Positions 19,610-29,142 of a stretch of 64,000 nt of DNA are shown here, piece by piece. The stretch lies in contig CAVVRF010000045.1 in NCBI GenBank assembly GCA_963750535.1, positions 73,586 to 137,585 on the forward strand, read 5' to 3'. A program made the position numbers and the translations under genes. Under the pieces are notes generated by a model. The model saw nothing but the letters and a program-made list of their open reading frames with translations. It ran no database searches and had not been told where the DNA came from. Source of the DNA: JAKFWF01 sp963750535. Its GTDB lineage: Bacteria; Pseudomonadota; Alphaproteobacteria; Rhizobiales; Hyphomicrobiaceae. Numbering within the stretch: the stretch's first letter is position 1; each line of letters begins with the position of its first letter.

Positions 19610-20399
19610 CTACTCGGCGGCGCTGAGCGCCTCCTGCTCGGCAAAGGCGCGATCGACCTCGTCCCGCATCAGCGCCGTGAGCTGGCGCCGCAGGCCTTCA
19701 CACTCGCGGCGAGAAGGGATCGCGTGGCCGCGGCAGGTCGATGGGGACGATGGTCTTGATCCGCCCCGGTCTCGACGTGAACACCACGACCCGATCGGCC
19801 AGCGCCACTGCCTCGTCGATGTGATGGGTGACGAACAGGACCGACGCGCCGCTCTCGCGCCAGACGTCGAGCAGAAAGTCCTGCATGCGCGCCCGGGTCT
19901 GCACGTCGAGCGCGGCAAACGGCTCGTCCATCAGCAGCACCTTGGGACGCATCGCCAGCGCGCGGGCGACGGCGACGCGCTGCCGCATGCCGCCGGACAG
20001 CTCGTCCGGCCGCTTGTCCATGGCCGCCACGAGGCCGACGCGCTGCAGTGCCTCCTTGGCGATCGTGCGCCGTTCGTCGACGCTGGCGCCGCGGATGTGC
20101 AGCCCGAAGCTGAAACGTTCTGCCAGACCGTCAGCCAGGGAAACAGCGACGTTTCCTGGAAGATCAGGCTGCGCTCGGGCGATGGCGACGTCGACCCGGT
20201 CGCTGAATGCCCAGATCTCGCCGCCGGTCTCCTGCTCCAGTCCGGCGATCAGGTAGAGCAGCGTGCTCTTGCCGCAGCCGGACGGTCCGAGGAATACGAC
20301 GAACTCGCCCGGGGTGACCTCGAGGTCGATGTCGCGCAGCGCCTCATGGGCGCGGGCCGTCCCTTGCGCCCACATCTTCGCGACGCCACGACAGACCAC
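19610..20399 (-). pseudogene. NitT/TauT-type ABC transporter ATP-binding protein, frameshifted
   Basis: The ATPase of a nitrate/sulfonate/pyrimidine-type importer. Visible are the Walker A FLGPSGCGKSTLL, the ABC signature LSGGMRQRVAVARALAM, Walker B VLLMDEPFAALD and the H-loop FVTHHIDEAV. Around the Q-loop (20110-20170) the frame is disturbed; one shift restores RSLIFQETSLFPWLTVWQN. Another near 19715 is needed to reach the C-terminal RRQLTALMRDEVDRAFAEQEA. It follows the permease and precedes the amidohydrolase on the same strand. Confidence 0.8.
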
Positions 20400-20403
20400 G
20401 GCA

Positions 20404-21386
20404 TCATTCGACGAATAAGGCTTGCGTCAGAGACCACGCAGCACCCCCGTTGTCTCGGGCACCCAGTACAGGATGCGCTTCTGGACGAGGCGAAGCAGCC
20501 AGATCGAACACGAAGCCGAGCACGCCGATCAGCGCGATGCGTGAAGAACACCAGCGATGGATTGAACGTGTTGCGCTGGCCAGCATGATCACCTGGCCCA
20601 TGCCGTAGCCGACGCCGGTCGTCTCGGCGACAGCACCACCATCCAGGCGCCGAACAGGTTCATCCGCAGCACCATCAGCAGCCCGGGCAGGATCGCCGGG
20701 ATGATCACGTCGCCTGTAGATCTGCCACTTGGTGGCGCCCATCGTGCGCGCCACGTTGATCAGGTTGCGGTTGACCCCGTCGATCTGGCTGATGGTCGCG
20801 AGCACCATGTGGAAGAACAGCGCGACCACCACCATGAAGATCGCCGGCGCATTGCCGATGCCGAACAGGAAGATCGCGATCGGCAGCCAGGCGATCGGCG
20901 ACACCGGCGACAGCAGCGTGATCGTCGGCAGCAGCAAGCCGGTCGAACGATCAGGAAATAGCGGACCAGCACGCCGATGGTCGATCGGCCAGCACGGAGG
21001 CGATCAGCAGCCCGACGAGCACGCGCATGGTCGTCGACGGCACATGGTGATGCCGAGCGCCATGCAGCGGCGTCGGCCCGTCGCTGGCGTCGACGCCGAT
21101 CGCCCAGCGGGTGGCGGTGTTGAAGAACTTCACCTGGTCAGCGAAGTTGCCCAGGAACACGTGCGGTGGCGGCAGCAGCTTGGGATCGGCCCAGTCCGGT
21201 CGCCCAGCAGAGCTCCCAGATCGACGCGAACAGGCCGATCGAGGCCAGCGTCCAGCCCAGCCGGGCAAGGGACTGGGCGAGCGAGCGGACCAATGCCCGT
21301 CCGCCTGCATCCGGTGGCGCTTTCGCTCCACCGGTCGCCTCGATTGTCGCGTCGCCGGCTTCGCGTGCCGGAGCGATCGTTGCCAT
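20404..21386 (-). pseudogene. NitT/TauT-type ABC transporter permease, multiply frameshifted
   Basis: Integral membrane subunit of the same importer. It begins MATIAPAREAGDATIEATGG with a soluble N-terminus and a first helix (LASIGLFASIWELCW). Pieces in all three frames then follow family order: KLLPPPHVFLGNF, MRVLVGLLIASVL, TITLLSPVSPIAWLPIAIFLFG, and the EAA-like loop NRNLINVARTMGATKWQIYRR. At least five shifts are needed to join them. It overlaps neither neighbour and sits between the binding protein and the ATPase. Confidence 0.72.
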
Positions 21387-21387
21387 C

Positions 21388-22446
21388 TCAAGCCGCCTTG
21401 TACTTGAGCTTCCCGTAGAGGTCGGGGTTCTCCTTGATCACCTCTTCCAGCGGACCCCAGTCGATCGCGTCGCGGCCGGGCTTCTTCTTGATGTAGCCCA
21501 TCTCGACGAGGCTGTCGGTGCGCTGCAGGATGAAGTCGGTCTGCTTGCGCGCATCGACGACCGCGGGCTGCTTCGACATGGCGAATCTTGGCGTTCTCCA
21601 TCGAGGTCTTGTAGTAGGGGCCGACCAGCTCTATCAGCGTCTCGCTGCGGCTCGGTCTCGGCCATCAGCTGGGCCTGCATCATGCCCTTGATGATCGCCT
21701 TGAGGCCCGTCTGGTTCTCCTTGATCAGCGCTCGCCGCAGGCCAGCACGCAGTCGGTGTAGCCTGGACCGTAGATGTCCATGCCGTCCGAGAGCAGACGG
21801 GCGCCCTTGACGTCGTTGACCAGCGCGGTGACGTAGGGCTCGATGGTGCAGATCCAGTCGACCGCGCCGGCCTTGAAGGCTTCGACCGCCTCCGGCGTGT
21901 TGCCCATGTAGCGGACGGTGATGTCCTTGAAGCTGATGCCGTTCTTCTTCAGGTAGTCGTAGGGCATGACCTCGAGCGTATCGAGCTGGAAAGTGCCAGC
22001 GTCTTGCCCTTGAGCTTCTGCGCGGTGTCGAGGCCCGGACGCGAGACGATGCCGCAGCCTTCGATGCCGCCGCCGGCGACGATCTTGACCGGCGCGCCCG
22101 CATCGAACAGCGCCATGAAGCTGGTGTACGGCATCAGTCCGATATCCACTTGCCCCATGCCGAGGAAGGTCACCTGCTCGGCCTGCGTCGGCGTGTTGAT
22201 GAACACCAGCTCGACGCCTTCGGACTTGGCGAACTGCATGGCGTGGGCGAGGAAGATGTTCAGGTTGCAGAAGCCCGTGCCCTTGGTTGCCTTGAGGGCG
22301 CCGGCACCTTGCGCCAATGCCTCACCGAAGCCCGGGCCGACCGCGATCGTGATCGCGCTCGCGGCCGCGCCTCGAAGTATGTTCCGTCGGCTGAAGTCGA
22401 TCTTCTTCAGGTCCGGCAAGTGCGTGCATCCGTGGCGATCACACAT
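21388..22446 (-). pseudogene. NMT1/THI5-like ABC substrate-binding protein, multiply frameshifted
   Basis: The N-terminus MCDRHGCTHLPDLKKIDFSRR leads to a Tat-like signal (SRRNILRGAAASAITIAVGPG). The mature part has FVINTPTQAEQ-type text (VFINTPTQAEQVTFLGMGQVD), typical of NitT/TauT binding proteins. It then continues in other frames with YDYLKKNGISFKDITVRYMG, GYTDCVLACGER, KENQTGLKAIIKGMMQAQL and a last segment ending KENPDLYGKLKYKAA. At least three shifts (near 21590, 21730 and 21990) break it. It is first in the importer operon; ligand unknown but probably a nitrogen heterocycle given the hydrolases downstream. Confidence 0.75.
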
Positions 22447-23011
22447 GGCTTGATCTCTCCTTGCTTGAATGCGTTTGCAACGACGGCCCGCACGAGGACT
22501 TCGCCGCCTCGTGCGATGCCAGGTACCAGTTGTGAACGTGAGGGTCGCGATGACCGGCCGCGGATGCGCGATGAGTAGAGGCGGCTTGGCAAGTTGCGCT
22601 GCCTCGCGGGCAGTGCGAATCCAAGTCCGGCATCCGCAATGAGCGAACCCTGTTCGGCTGGTCTGCCACGCAGTTGAGCATCAGCGGTTCAACGCCGATG
22701 CTGTTGAGAGCTGCGAACATCGCGAGATCCACAACAGCTGGGCGGCACGCCAACCAAGAAGCAATCGTCGAACGCGACGACGCTGCGCTGGTTAAGCTTC
22801 AGCAACTCCTGTGCCAGTTGTCGGGGCGACATAAGCCTCTGGCTTGCATCGCATTTTTTCAGCGGCGAAATTGCCGGCACGAGCGTGACGGCTCGTCGAT
22901 GCCCATTCCGCGATCAAGGTGCCAGCGCATTCGACAAACTCATCAGGCTGACGATGATGCGAGGTGCGCCGTCAAGAAGGAGTGCGAGGACGGCAAACGG
23001 TCGACGCGGTA
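22447..23011. other. 565-base gap; possible GST C-terminal remnant on minus strand
   Basis: No intact gene. On the minus strand, between about 22880 and 22620, two frames join across about 22740 to read AFDDCFLVG then RPAVVDLAMFAALNSIG. This resembles the C-terminal all-helical domain of glutathione S-transferases, which has the (D/G)RPSxxD N-capping box. Upstream lies QLAQELLKLNQ. No N-terminal thioredoxin-like domain was found. The similarity is by eye and weak; it could be chance in a spacer between two operons. Confidence 0.25.
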
Positions 23012-25065
23012 CTAGCCAACCTTGGCGGCCGTTCCGAAATCGAGGTGGCAGGCAAGGCGGTGGGTCGCCGAGCGCGCGATCTCGGGCGGCGCCTGCGTAT
23101 CGCAGATCGCACCGATGCGGCGCGGACAACGTCCCGCAAACACGCAGCCGCCAGGCGCCGCGCTGCGGCGCGGCTCGAGCGGCAGGCGGATGCGATTGCT
23201 CTCGAGCCCGTCGGTGCTCGGCACCGCCGACAGCAGCGCCTCGGTATAGGGATGCATCGGCGGCACCAGCACCTCCGCGGCCGTCCCCACCTCGACGATC
23301 CGGCCCCGATACATCACCGCGATCCGGTCCGCGAGGTGCGCCACCACCGAGATGTCGTGCGAGATGAACAGATAGGCGACGCCCAGCCGGTCGCGCAGGT
23401 CCGCGAGCAGGTTGACGATCGCCGCCTGCACCGAGACATCGAGCGCCGACACCGGCTCGTCGCAGACGATGAATTGCGGCTCGGTCGCGACCGCGCGCGC
23501 GATCCCGACCCGTTGCTTTTCGCCGCCGCTCAGTTGATGCGGATAGCGGCTGGCATAGTGCGCCGGCAACCTCACGAGGTCGAGCAGATGCCGGACCCGG
23601 CCCGCCGCCTCGCCGGGCGGCACGATCGCGAAACGCCGCAGCGGGCGTGCGATGATCTCGCCGATCGTCTTGCGCGGATTGAGCGACGAATCCGGGTTCT
23701 GGAACACGACCTGGGCGATCCGGCGCATGCTGGTCAACTGCGATTGCGCGACGGCGGCGATCTCGGCCCCGCCGATGCGGATCTGCCCGCGGTCGGGCTC
23801 GATCAGGCGCAGGATCGTGCGGCCCAGCGTGGTCTTGCCGCAGCCGGATTCGCCGACGAGGCCGACCACCTCGCCGCGGCCAATTGCCAGCGACACACCG
23901 TCGATGGCACGCACCTCGACCGGACGCGACACCGGCCGCCAGCCTTCGAATTGCAGGCTTGCCAAACCGCGCGTCAACCGGAACGTCTTGTGCAGATCAG
24001 CCACCTCGACCACCGGTCCGGCCGCGGCCGGCCGTGCCAGCGCTTCTCCGCCCGGCGAGCCGCCGGCTTCCGCGGACGCCGGCCATGCGGTGGATGCAAG
24101 GCCCGCGGCAAGGTGGCACCGCACCTGCCGTCGCAGGTAGCGCATCGAGCCGCTGCGGCGCCTTGCAACCTTCTGCCACAAACGGACAGCGCGGCTCGAA
24201 CCGGCAGCCGGCGGGCGGCTTTCTGAGATCGGGCAACCGGCCCGGAATCGACGCCAGCCGCTCGCGTCGCGCCCCCAATCGCGGGATCGCGGCCAGCAGG
24301 CCCTTGGTGTAGGGATGCATCGGTCGCTCGAACACGTCGGCGGTGCCGCCACGCTCGACGATCTCGCCGGCGTACAGCACCGCGACGTCGTCGGCGACGC
24401 GGCGGACGACGCCGAGGTTGTGGGTGATGAACAGCATCGAGAGGCCGCGCCGCGCCTGCAGATCCTTGAGCAGGTCGAGGATCTGCGCCTCGACGGTGAC
24501 GTCGAGCGCGGTGGTCGGCTCGTCGAGGATCAGGAACTCCGGCTCGGCCGCCAAGGCGCCGGCGATCAGCGCCCGCTGGCGCATGCCGCCGGAAAGCTCG
24601 TGCGGATAGGCGCCGGCGATCGCCTTGGGATCGCCGATGCCGACCTCGGTCAGCAGGTCGATGGCGCGCGCCAGCGCCTCCTCGCGGGGCAGGCCGCGAT
24701 GATAGACGAGGCCCTCGCCGATCTGCTCGCCGACCCGCAGCGACGGATTGAGCACCGAGAACGGGTCCTGGAACACCAGCGCCATGCGCCGGCCGCGCAG
24801 CCTGCGGCGCGCTTCGGCATCGAGCGCCAGGATGTCGGCGCCATCATAGAGGATCCGGCCGGCGGCGATCTCGGCCTCCGCCGGCAGCAGTCCCATCAGG
24901 GCCAGCGCGACCGTGCTCTTGCCCGAGCCCGAATTCACCGACGACGGCGAGCGTGCGGCCCTTGCCGACATCGAGGGTGACGTCGCCGAGGGCCGCCACG
25001 CTGCCGCTCGCGGTGCGATAGCGCACCGTCAGGCGTTCGATCGAAAGTGCCGGCGCGGTCGTCAT
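23012..25065 (-). pseudogene. peptide-type ABC transporter ATP-binding protein, two fused ATPase domains, frameshifted
   Basis: Two oligopeptide-type ATPases in tandem. The first starts MTTAPALSIERLTVRYRT; after a frameshift near 24940 it continues SGSGKSTVALALMGLLP, LSGGMRQRALIAGALA, ILDEPTTALD and the C-terminal cysteine motif GCRFEPRCPFVAEGCKAP. After a second shift near 24150, RYLRRQVRCHLAAG runs without a stop through a linker rich in Ala, Gly and Pro into the second ATPase: ESGCGKTTLGRTILRL, LSGGEKQRVGIARAV, CDEPVSALDVSV and GCVFAGRCPRR. The absence of a stop or start between the domains indicates a GsiA-like fusion of about 684 residues. Confidence 0.8.
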
Positions 25066-25069
25066 GCCA

Positions 25070-25936
25070 TCATGCTTTCGCCAGCCGGACCTTGAGGCGC
25101 GGATCGAGACGCTCGCGCAGGCCATCGCCCATCAGATTGATGCCGATCACCAGCAGGCACATGGCGGCCCCCGGCGCCAGAGCGATCCACGGCGCGCGAT
25201 CGATGAACGCGCGGGCCTCGGAGATCATCAGGCCCCAGTCCGAGCTTGGCGGCTGCGCCCCGAGCCCGAGAAAGCTCAGCGCCGAGCCGAGCAGGATGGC
25301 ATAGGTCACGCGCAGGCTCGCCTCGACGATCAGCGGCGGCCAGGCATTGGGCAGGATCTCGCGAAACAGAATGTAGCTGTTGCTCTCGGCGCGGGCCCGC
25401 GCGGCCTGCACGAACTCCTCGCTGGCAAGGCCGAGCGTCACCGCGCGCGTGACGCGGGCGATCGGCGGGATATAGACGAAGCCGACCGCGAGCGCCGTCT
25501 TCCACAGGGCCGGCGGTGTCACCGCCAGCACCAGCAGACCCAGCATGATCGCCGGGATCGCCATCAGCACGTCGGCGAGCCGCATCAGGACCTCGTCGAC
25601 GGTGCCGCGGAAGTATCCGGCCGCCAGCCCGACCGGGACGCCGATCGCCAGGCTGACCAGCGTCGCACCGAGCCCCATCGCAAGCGACAGCCGCGCGCCC
25701 ATCAGCAGGCGGCTCAGGACATCGCGTCCGTAGTCGTCGGTGCCGAGCCAATAGGTCGCCCCCGGCGGCCGAAACCGGGTGCGGATCGAGATCGTGTCCC
25801 AGGGATGCGGCGCGATCCAGGGCGCGGCGAGCCCGAGCACGACGATCGTCGCCACGATCGCGAGGCCGATCTTGAGTTGCAGCGGCCACGGCCGGCGCGG
25901 TGGCGCCGCGTCGGTATCAGGCGATGGTTCGGCCAT
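25070..25936 (-). CDS. peptide-type ABC transporter permease (DppC-like)
   Basis: Inner-membrane permease of the importer encoded in this operon. The 288-residue product has an N-terminal proline-rich cytoplasmic segment and a first helix (IGLAIVATIVVLGLAAPW). The DppC/OppC signature TDDYGRDVLSRLLMGARLSL follows, then four more helices and the EAA loop FVQAARARAESN. The ATG at 25936 is preferred over reading to 25996. It overlaps the dppB-like stop by 20 bases and ends five bases before the ATPase start, indicating tight coupling. Confidence 0.92.
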   Translation of the reverse strand: MAEPSPDTDAAPPRRPWPLQLKIGLAIVATIVVLGLAAPWIAPHPWDTISIRTRFRPPGATYWLGTDDYGRDVLSRLLMGARLSLAMGLGATLVSLAIGVPVGLAAGYFRGTVDEVLMRLADVLMAIPAIMLGLLVLAVTPPALWKTALAVGFVYIPPIARVTRAVTLGLASEEFVQAARARAESNSYILFREILPNAWPPLIVEASLRVTYAILLGSALSFLGLGAQPPSSDWGLMISEARAFIDRAPWIALAPGAAMCLLVIGINLMGDGLRERLDPRLKVRLAKA

Positions 25937-26876
25937 AGCGGATCTTCGGGTTGAGCCAGGCGTAGAGCAGATCGGCGGCAAGGTTGGCGAGTGCATAGAT
26001 CGCGGCCACGACCAGGATCGAGGCCTGCAGGGTCGGGATGTCGCGGCTCTGGATCGAGAACACCAGCAGGCGGCCGAGGCCGGGATAGGCGAACACGGTC
26101 TCGATCACGACGATGCCGCCCATCAGCCGGCCGATGTCGAGCGCCAGCACGGTGATCGTCGGCAGCAGCGCGTTGCGCAGCGCGTGGTGCACGACGACCA
26201 CCCGCTCCGGCAGGCCCTTGGCGCGCGCCGCCATCACGTAGGGGCTTTGCAGCACCTCGATCATGCTCGATCGCGTGAGGCGCGAGATATGGGCCAGATG
26301 CGCGAACACCAGCGTCAAGACCGGGCCGATGATGTGGTAGGCCCACTGCGTGAAGCCGACCTTTGCCAGCGGCTCGTAGCCTGATGCCGGCAGCCAGCCG
26401 AGCCACACCGCGAACACCAGGATCACCACGATCGACCAGAAGAACTCCGGCACCGCGATGCCGAGGTACGACAGGATCGAGATCGAATGGTCAAGCGGCC
26501 GGCCATGCTGGAGCGCCGCGATCACGCCGAGCGCGATGCCGATCGTCGCGATGAAGAAGAACGACACCAGCGTGAGCGCCAGCGAGCGCAGCAGCGCCTC
26601 GAACACCAGCGGCGCCACCGGCCGGCTCTGCAGGATCGACTGGCCGAAGTCGCCGGTGACGAACCGCGTCGCCCATCGCCAGTACTGCACCAGCACCGGA
26701 TCGTTGAGACCGAATTTCTCTTCCAGCGCCTTGACCTGCTCGGGCGGCGCGAACTGCCCGAGGATCAGATGCGCGACGTTGCCGGGCAGGATCGAGGTGA
26801 TGGCGAAAACGAGCAGCGACACGGCGGCGAGCACGACCAGCACCAGCAGTAGTCGGCGCAGGATGTAGCCTGCCAT
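25917..26876 (-). CDS. peptide-type ABC transporter permease (DppB-like)
   Basis: A 319-residue permease with six helices. It starts MAGYILRRLLLVLVVLAAVSL and has the characteristic periplasmic segment GDFGQSILQSRPVAPLVFEAL and the coupling loop YVMAARAKGLPERVVVVHHALRNAL. The C-terminus is LNPKIRYGRTIA. It works with the DppC-like permease to move a peptide-like or nickel/opine-like ligand; the operon content points to a modified amide rather than ordinary peptides, by inference. Confidence 0.92.
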   Translation of the reverse strand: MAGYILRRLLLVLVVLAAVSLLVFAITSILPGNVAHLILGQFAPPEQVKALEEKFGLNDPVLVQYWRWATRFVTGDFGQSILQSRPVAPLVFEALLRSLALTLVSFFFIATIGIALGVIAALQHGRPLDHSISILSYLGIAVPEFFWSIVVILVFAVWLGWLPASGYEPLAKVGFTQWAYHIIGPVLTLVFAHLAHISRLTRSSMIEVLQSPYVMAARAKGLPERVVVVHHALRNALLPTITVLALDIGRLMGGIVVIETVFAYPGLGRLLVFSIQSRDIPTLQASILVVAAIYALANLAADLLYAWLNPKIRYGRTIA

Positions 26877-26906
26877 CGCGCTGACCCTCCCCGCCGGCGG
26901 CCGCCG

Positions 26907-28394
26907 TCAATTCTTGATCGACACTTCCTTGAGCTCCAGCCACATCATCGGCGTCGAGCGGAAGCCCTCGACGTTCTTGCGTACGCCATTCACGTGCCCC
27001 GAAGAGTAGGCGATGATGCTGGGCACGGTCTCGTCGACGACCTTCTGGAACTCACCGAACAGCTGGCGCCGCTTGGCCTCGTCGTTGGTCTTGCGCCCGG
27101 TGTCGAGCAGCTCGTCGACCCGCGTGTTCTTGTAGAGCCAGAGCTGGCGGTTCCAGCTTCCGCTCGAATGGTAGAAGGGGAACAGCGCGGTATCGATCGT
27201 CGGCCGCGCGAAGTAGCCGTCGACGTACATCTGCGCCTTGCCGGCCACGTTCGCCGAATAGCTCGCAAACGGCACGCGTTCGACGTTGATGCGGAACCCG
27301 GCAGCCTTGGCCATGTCGCGCACGGCGACGCCGAGACGGACGCGGCCGTCGCGCTCCTGCGGTACCTGCAGCGGCACATCGACGCCGCCCGCCAGCCCGG
27401 CCTCCGCCATCAGCTTCTTCGCCTTCTCGATATCGGGCTTCTTGAAGCCGAGCCCGCTGTTGAAATACGGGTGGCTCGGCGGGATCGGGCTGTGGGTCGG
27501 CGCGCCCTGGCCGAACAACGCGAGCTCGACCAGCGCCTCCTTGTCGATCGTCAGCGCCAATGCCTGGCGGACGCGGGGGTCGTTGAATGGTGGACGCTCG
27601 TTGTTGAGAATCACGCCGTCCCAGGAGGCGGTCGGGACCGAGTCGACGCGGACGCTCGCGTGCGTCTTGAACTTGTCGACGGCTTCGTAGGGCAGGCTCC
27701 AGAGGATATCGACGGCACCCAATTCCAGCGCCGCCAGCCGCGCCGCCGCTTCCGGAATGATCCTCATGCTGATGGCATCGGCCTTCGGGTACCCCTTCTC
27801 GAAATAGTCGGGGTTCTTCTCGAGCTCCATGCGATCGCCGGGCGACCACGACTTGAACTTGAACGGACCAGTTCCGACCGGCGCGGTCGAGATCGTGTCG
27901 ATCCTGTCGCGCGGCACGATGCGCATCTGCCGCTCGCCGAAGATGTCCTGGAAGCCGGCATAGGGGATGTTGAGGGTGAAGCGGACGGTCGCCGGATCGA
28001 CCGCCTCGACGCTTTGCACCATCGAGATGTTGGCGCGCGCCCGCGAGCCGGTGGCGGGATCGAGTATGCGCTTCATGGTGAAGACGACATCGTCGGCATC
28101 GAGCGCGCGGCCATGATGGAACTTGACGTCGTTGCGCAGCTTGAACGTCCAGGTCTTGAGGTCCTCCGAGGCGGTCCAGCTCTCGGCGAGGTCGGGCTTC
28201 ACCGTCAGGTCGCGATCGATCCGCGTCAGGCCGTTGAACACCAGATGCACGTAGATGTACTCGTCGCCGATCGTCGTCTTCGCCGGGTCGAGCTGGGTCA
28301 GCGTCGTGCCAACGGCGACGCGGATCGTCCCTTGCGCGGCGACGCCGGTCGCCATCGCCATGCTCACCAGCAACCCCAGCAGGAACTTCCTCAT
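26907..28394 (-). CDS. peptide-type ABC transporter substrate-binding protein (family 5)
   Basis: A 495-residue periplasmic binding protein of the SBP_bac_5 family. The signal peptide is MRKFLLGLLVSMAMATGVAAQ. Family motifs include LVFNGLTRIDRDLTVKPDLAESW, FKLRNDVKFHHGRALDADDV, VGTGPFKFKSW and RQALALTIDKEALVE. The ATG at 28394 is preceded by GGAGGGG, better than the upstream alternative at 28409. It is followed 31 bases later by the permease genes. The ligand is unknown; the surrounding amidohydrolase, peptidase and RidA genes suggest a nitrogen-rich small molecule. Confidence 0.92.
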   Translation of the reverse strand: MRKFLLGLLVSMAMATGVAAQGTIRVAVGTTLTQLDPAKTTIGDEYIYVHLVFNGLTRIDRDLTVKPDLAESWTASEDLKTWTFKLRNDVKFHHGRALDADDVVFTMKRILDPATGSRARANISMVQSVEAVDPATVRFTLNIPYAGFQDIFGERQMRIVPRDRIDTISTAPVGTGPFKFKSWSPGDRMELEKNPDYFEKGYPKADAISMRIIPEAAARLAALELGAVDILWSLPYEAVDKFKTHASVRVDSVPTASWDGVILNNERPPFNDPRVRQALALTIDKEALVELALFGQGAPTHSPIPPSHPYFNSGLGFKKPDIEKAKKLMAEAGLAGGVDVPLQVPQERDGRVRLGVAVRDMAKAAGFRINVERVPFASYSANVAGKAQMYVDGYFARPTIDTALFPFYHSSGSWNRQLWLYKNTRVDELLDTGRKTNDEAKRRQLFGEFQKVVDETVPSIIAYSSGHVNGVRKNVEGFRSTPMMWLELKEVSIKN

Positions 28395-28461
28395 CTTCCC
28401 CTCCACCAAGGTTTGCCGTCATCGAAGCAATCCTGCTTCGAGCCCGGCTCGATTTCCGTGA

Positions 28462-29139
28462 CTACCCGGCTGCCCGCATCGCCGCCGGCCGCGTCGCATT
28501 GTCGGGATCGACCGCTCGCACCACGTAGGCATCCGCCTCCGGCTCATAGGCCATCCACAGACGCGACAGCTCGGCGATCGGCGAACTGTGATCGTCGACC
28601 CGCAGGTCGACGAAAGGAAACGGCTGCTCGTGGGCGACGAGGAGCGCCGCCGAGGTCACCGGCTGGAACTCGCCGCCGGCCGCCTCCCCGGCCGCCAGCG
28701 CGGCAACGAGGCGCGCCGGCAGTGGAGCCGCGCCGCTCTGCTCGAAGGCTCGCACCATGGCGTGCGGCACCTCGGCACTGCGCACGATGTTGGCGATCGC
28801 GACACATCCCTCGCCGTGCGCCTCACCGAGCTCGGCACGAACCTTGGCGCCGGAAAATGCTGCCGTGCGGCCCTGCGCGTCGATCAGCGCAAGCTGCCGC
28901 CAATCGCGATGCGGCGAGCCGGCGACGATTGCCTTGATCGCCTCGTCGGCACTGAAGCCGCGGCCGAGCAACTCCAGCGCCAAGGGGCCGAGCCGCGGAT
29001 CGGTCCGGTGCTGGGTCAATGCCGCACCGACCCCGGCGCGGACATGCGGGCAGCGCGAGCCCACCGCCATCGACGACGTGGTGACCACCGCCCCCAGCAT
29101 CCCGGTTCGCGCGCACCGCCCGACAAGTGAGAACGTCAT
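28462..29139 (-). CDS. DUF1028 protein (Ntn-hydrolase-like)
   Basis: The 225-residue protein starts MTFSLVGRCARTGMLGAVVTT and has SRCPHVRAGVGAALTQHRTDPRLG, the core of the DUF1028 family, followed by ALIDAQGRTAAFSGAK and GEGCVAIANIV. The family adopts an Ntn-hydrolase-like fold, and members are found beside amidohydrolases, M20 peptidases and RidA proteins in catabolic clusters; no activity is firmly established. There is no signal peptide, so it is cytosolic. It starts only three bases after the triple-RidA gene on the same strand, so it belongs to the operon. Confidence 0.88.
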   Translation of the reverse strand: MTFSLVGRCARTGMLGAVVTTSSMAVGSRCPHVRAGVGAALTQHRTDPRLGPLALELLGRGFSADEAIKAIVAGSPHRDWRQLALIDAQGRTAAFSGAKVRAELGEAHGEGCVAIANIVRSAEVPHAMVRAFEQSGAAPLPARLVAALAAGEAAGGEFQPVTSAALLVAHEQPFPFVDLRVDDHSSPIAELSRLWMAYEPEADAYVVRAVDPDNATRPAAMRAAG

Positions 29140-29142
29140 TCG

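Noticed and set aside
18372..20588. Plus-strand open reading of 738 residues across the amidohydrolase and ABC ATPase
   Set aside because: Antisense to two recognisable genes, with no domain; typical GC-rich shadow.
26994..28937. Plus-strand open reading of 647 residues over the peptide-binding protein
   Set aside because: Antisense shadow; the binding protein has a clear signal peptide and family motifs.
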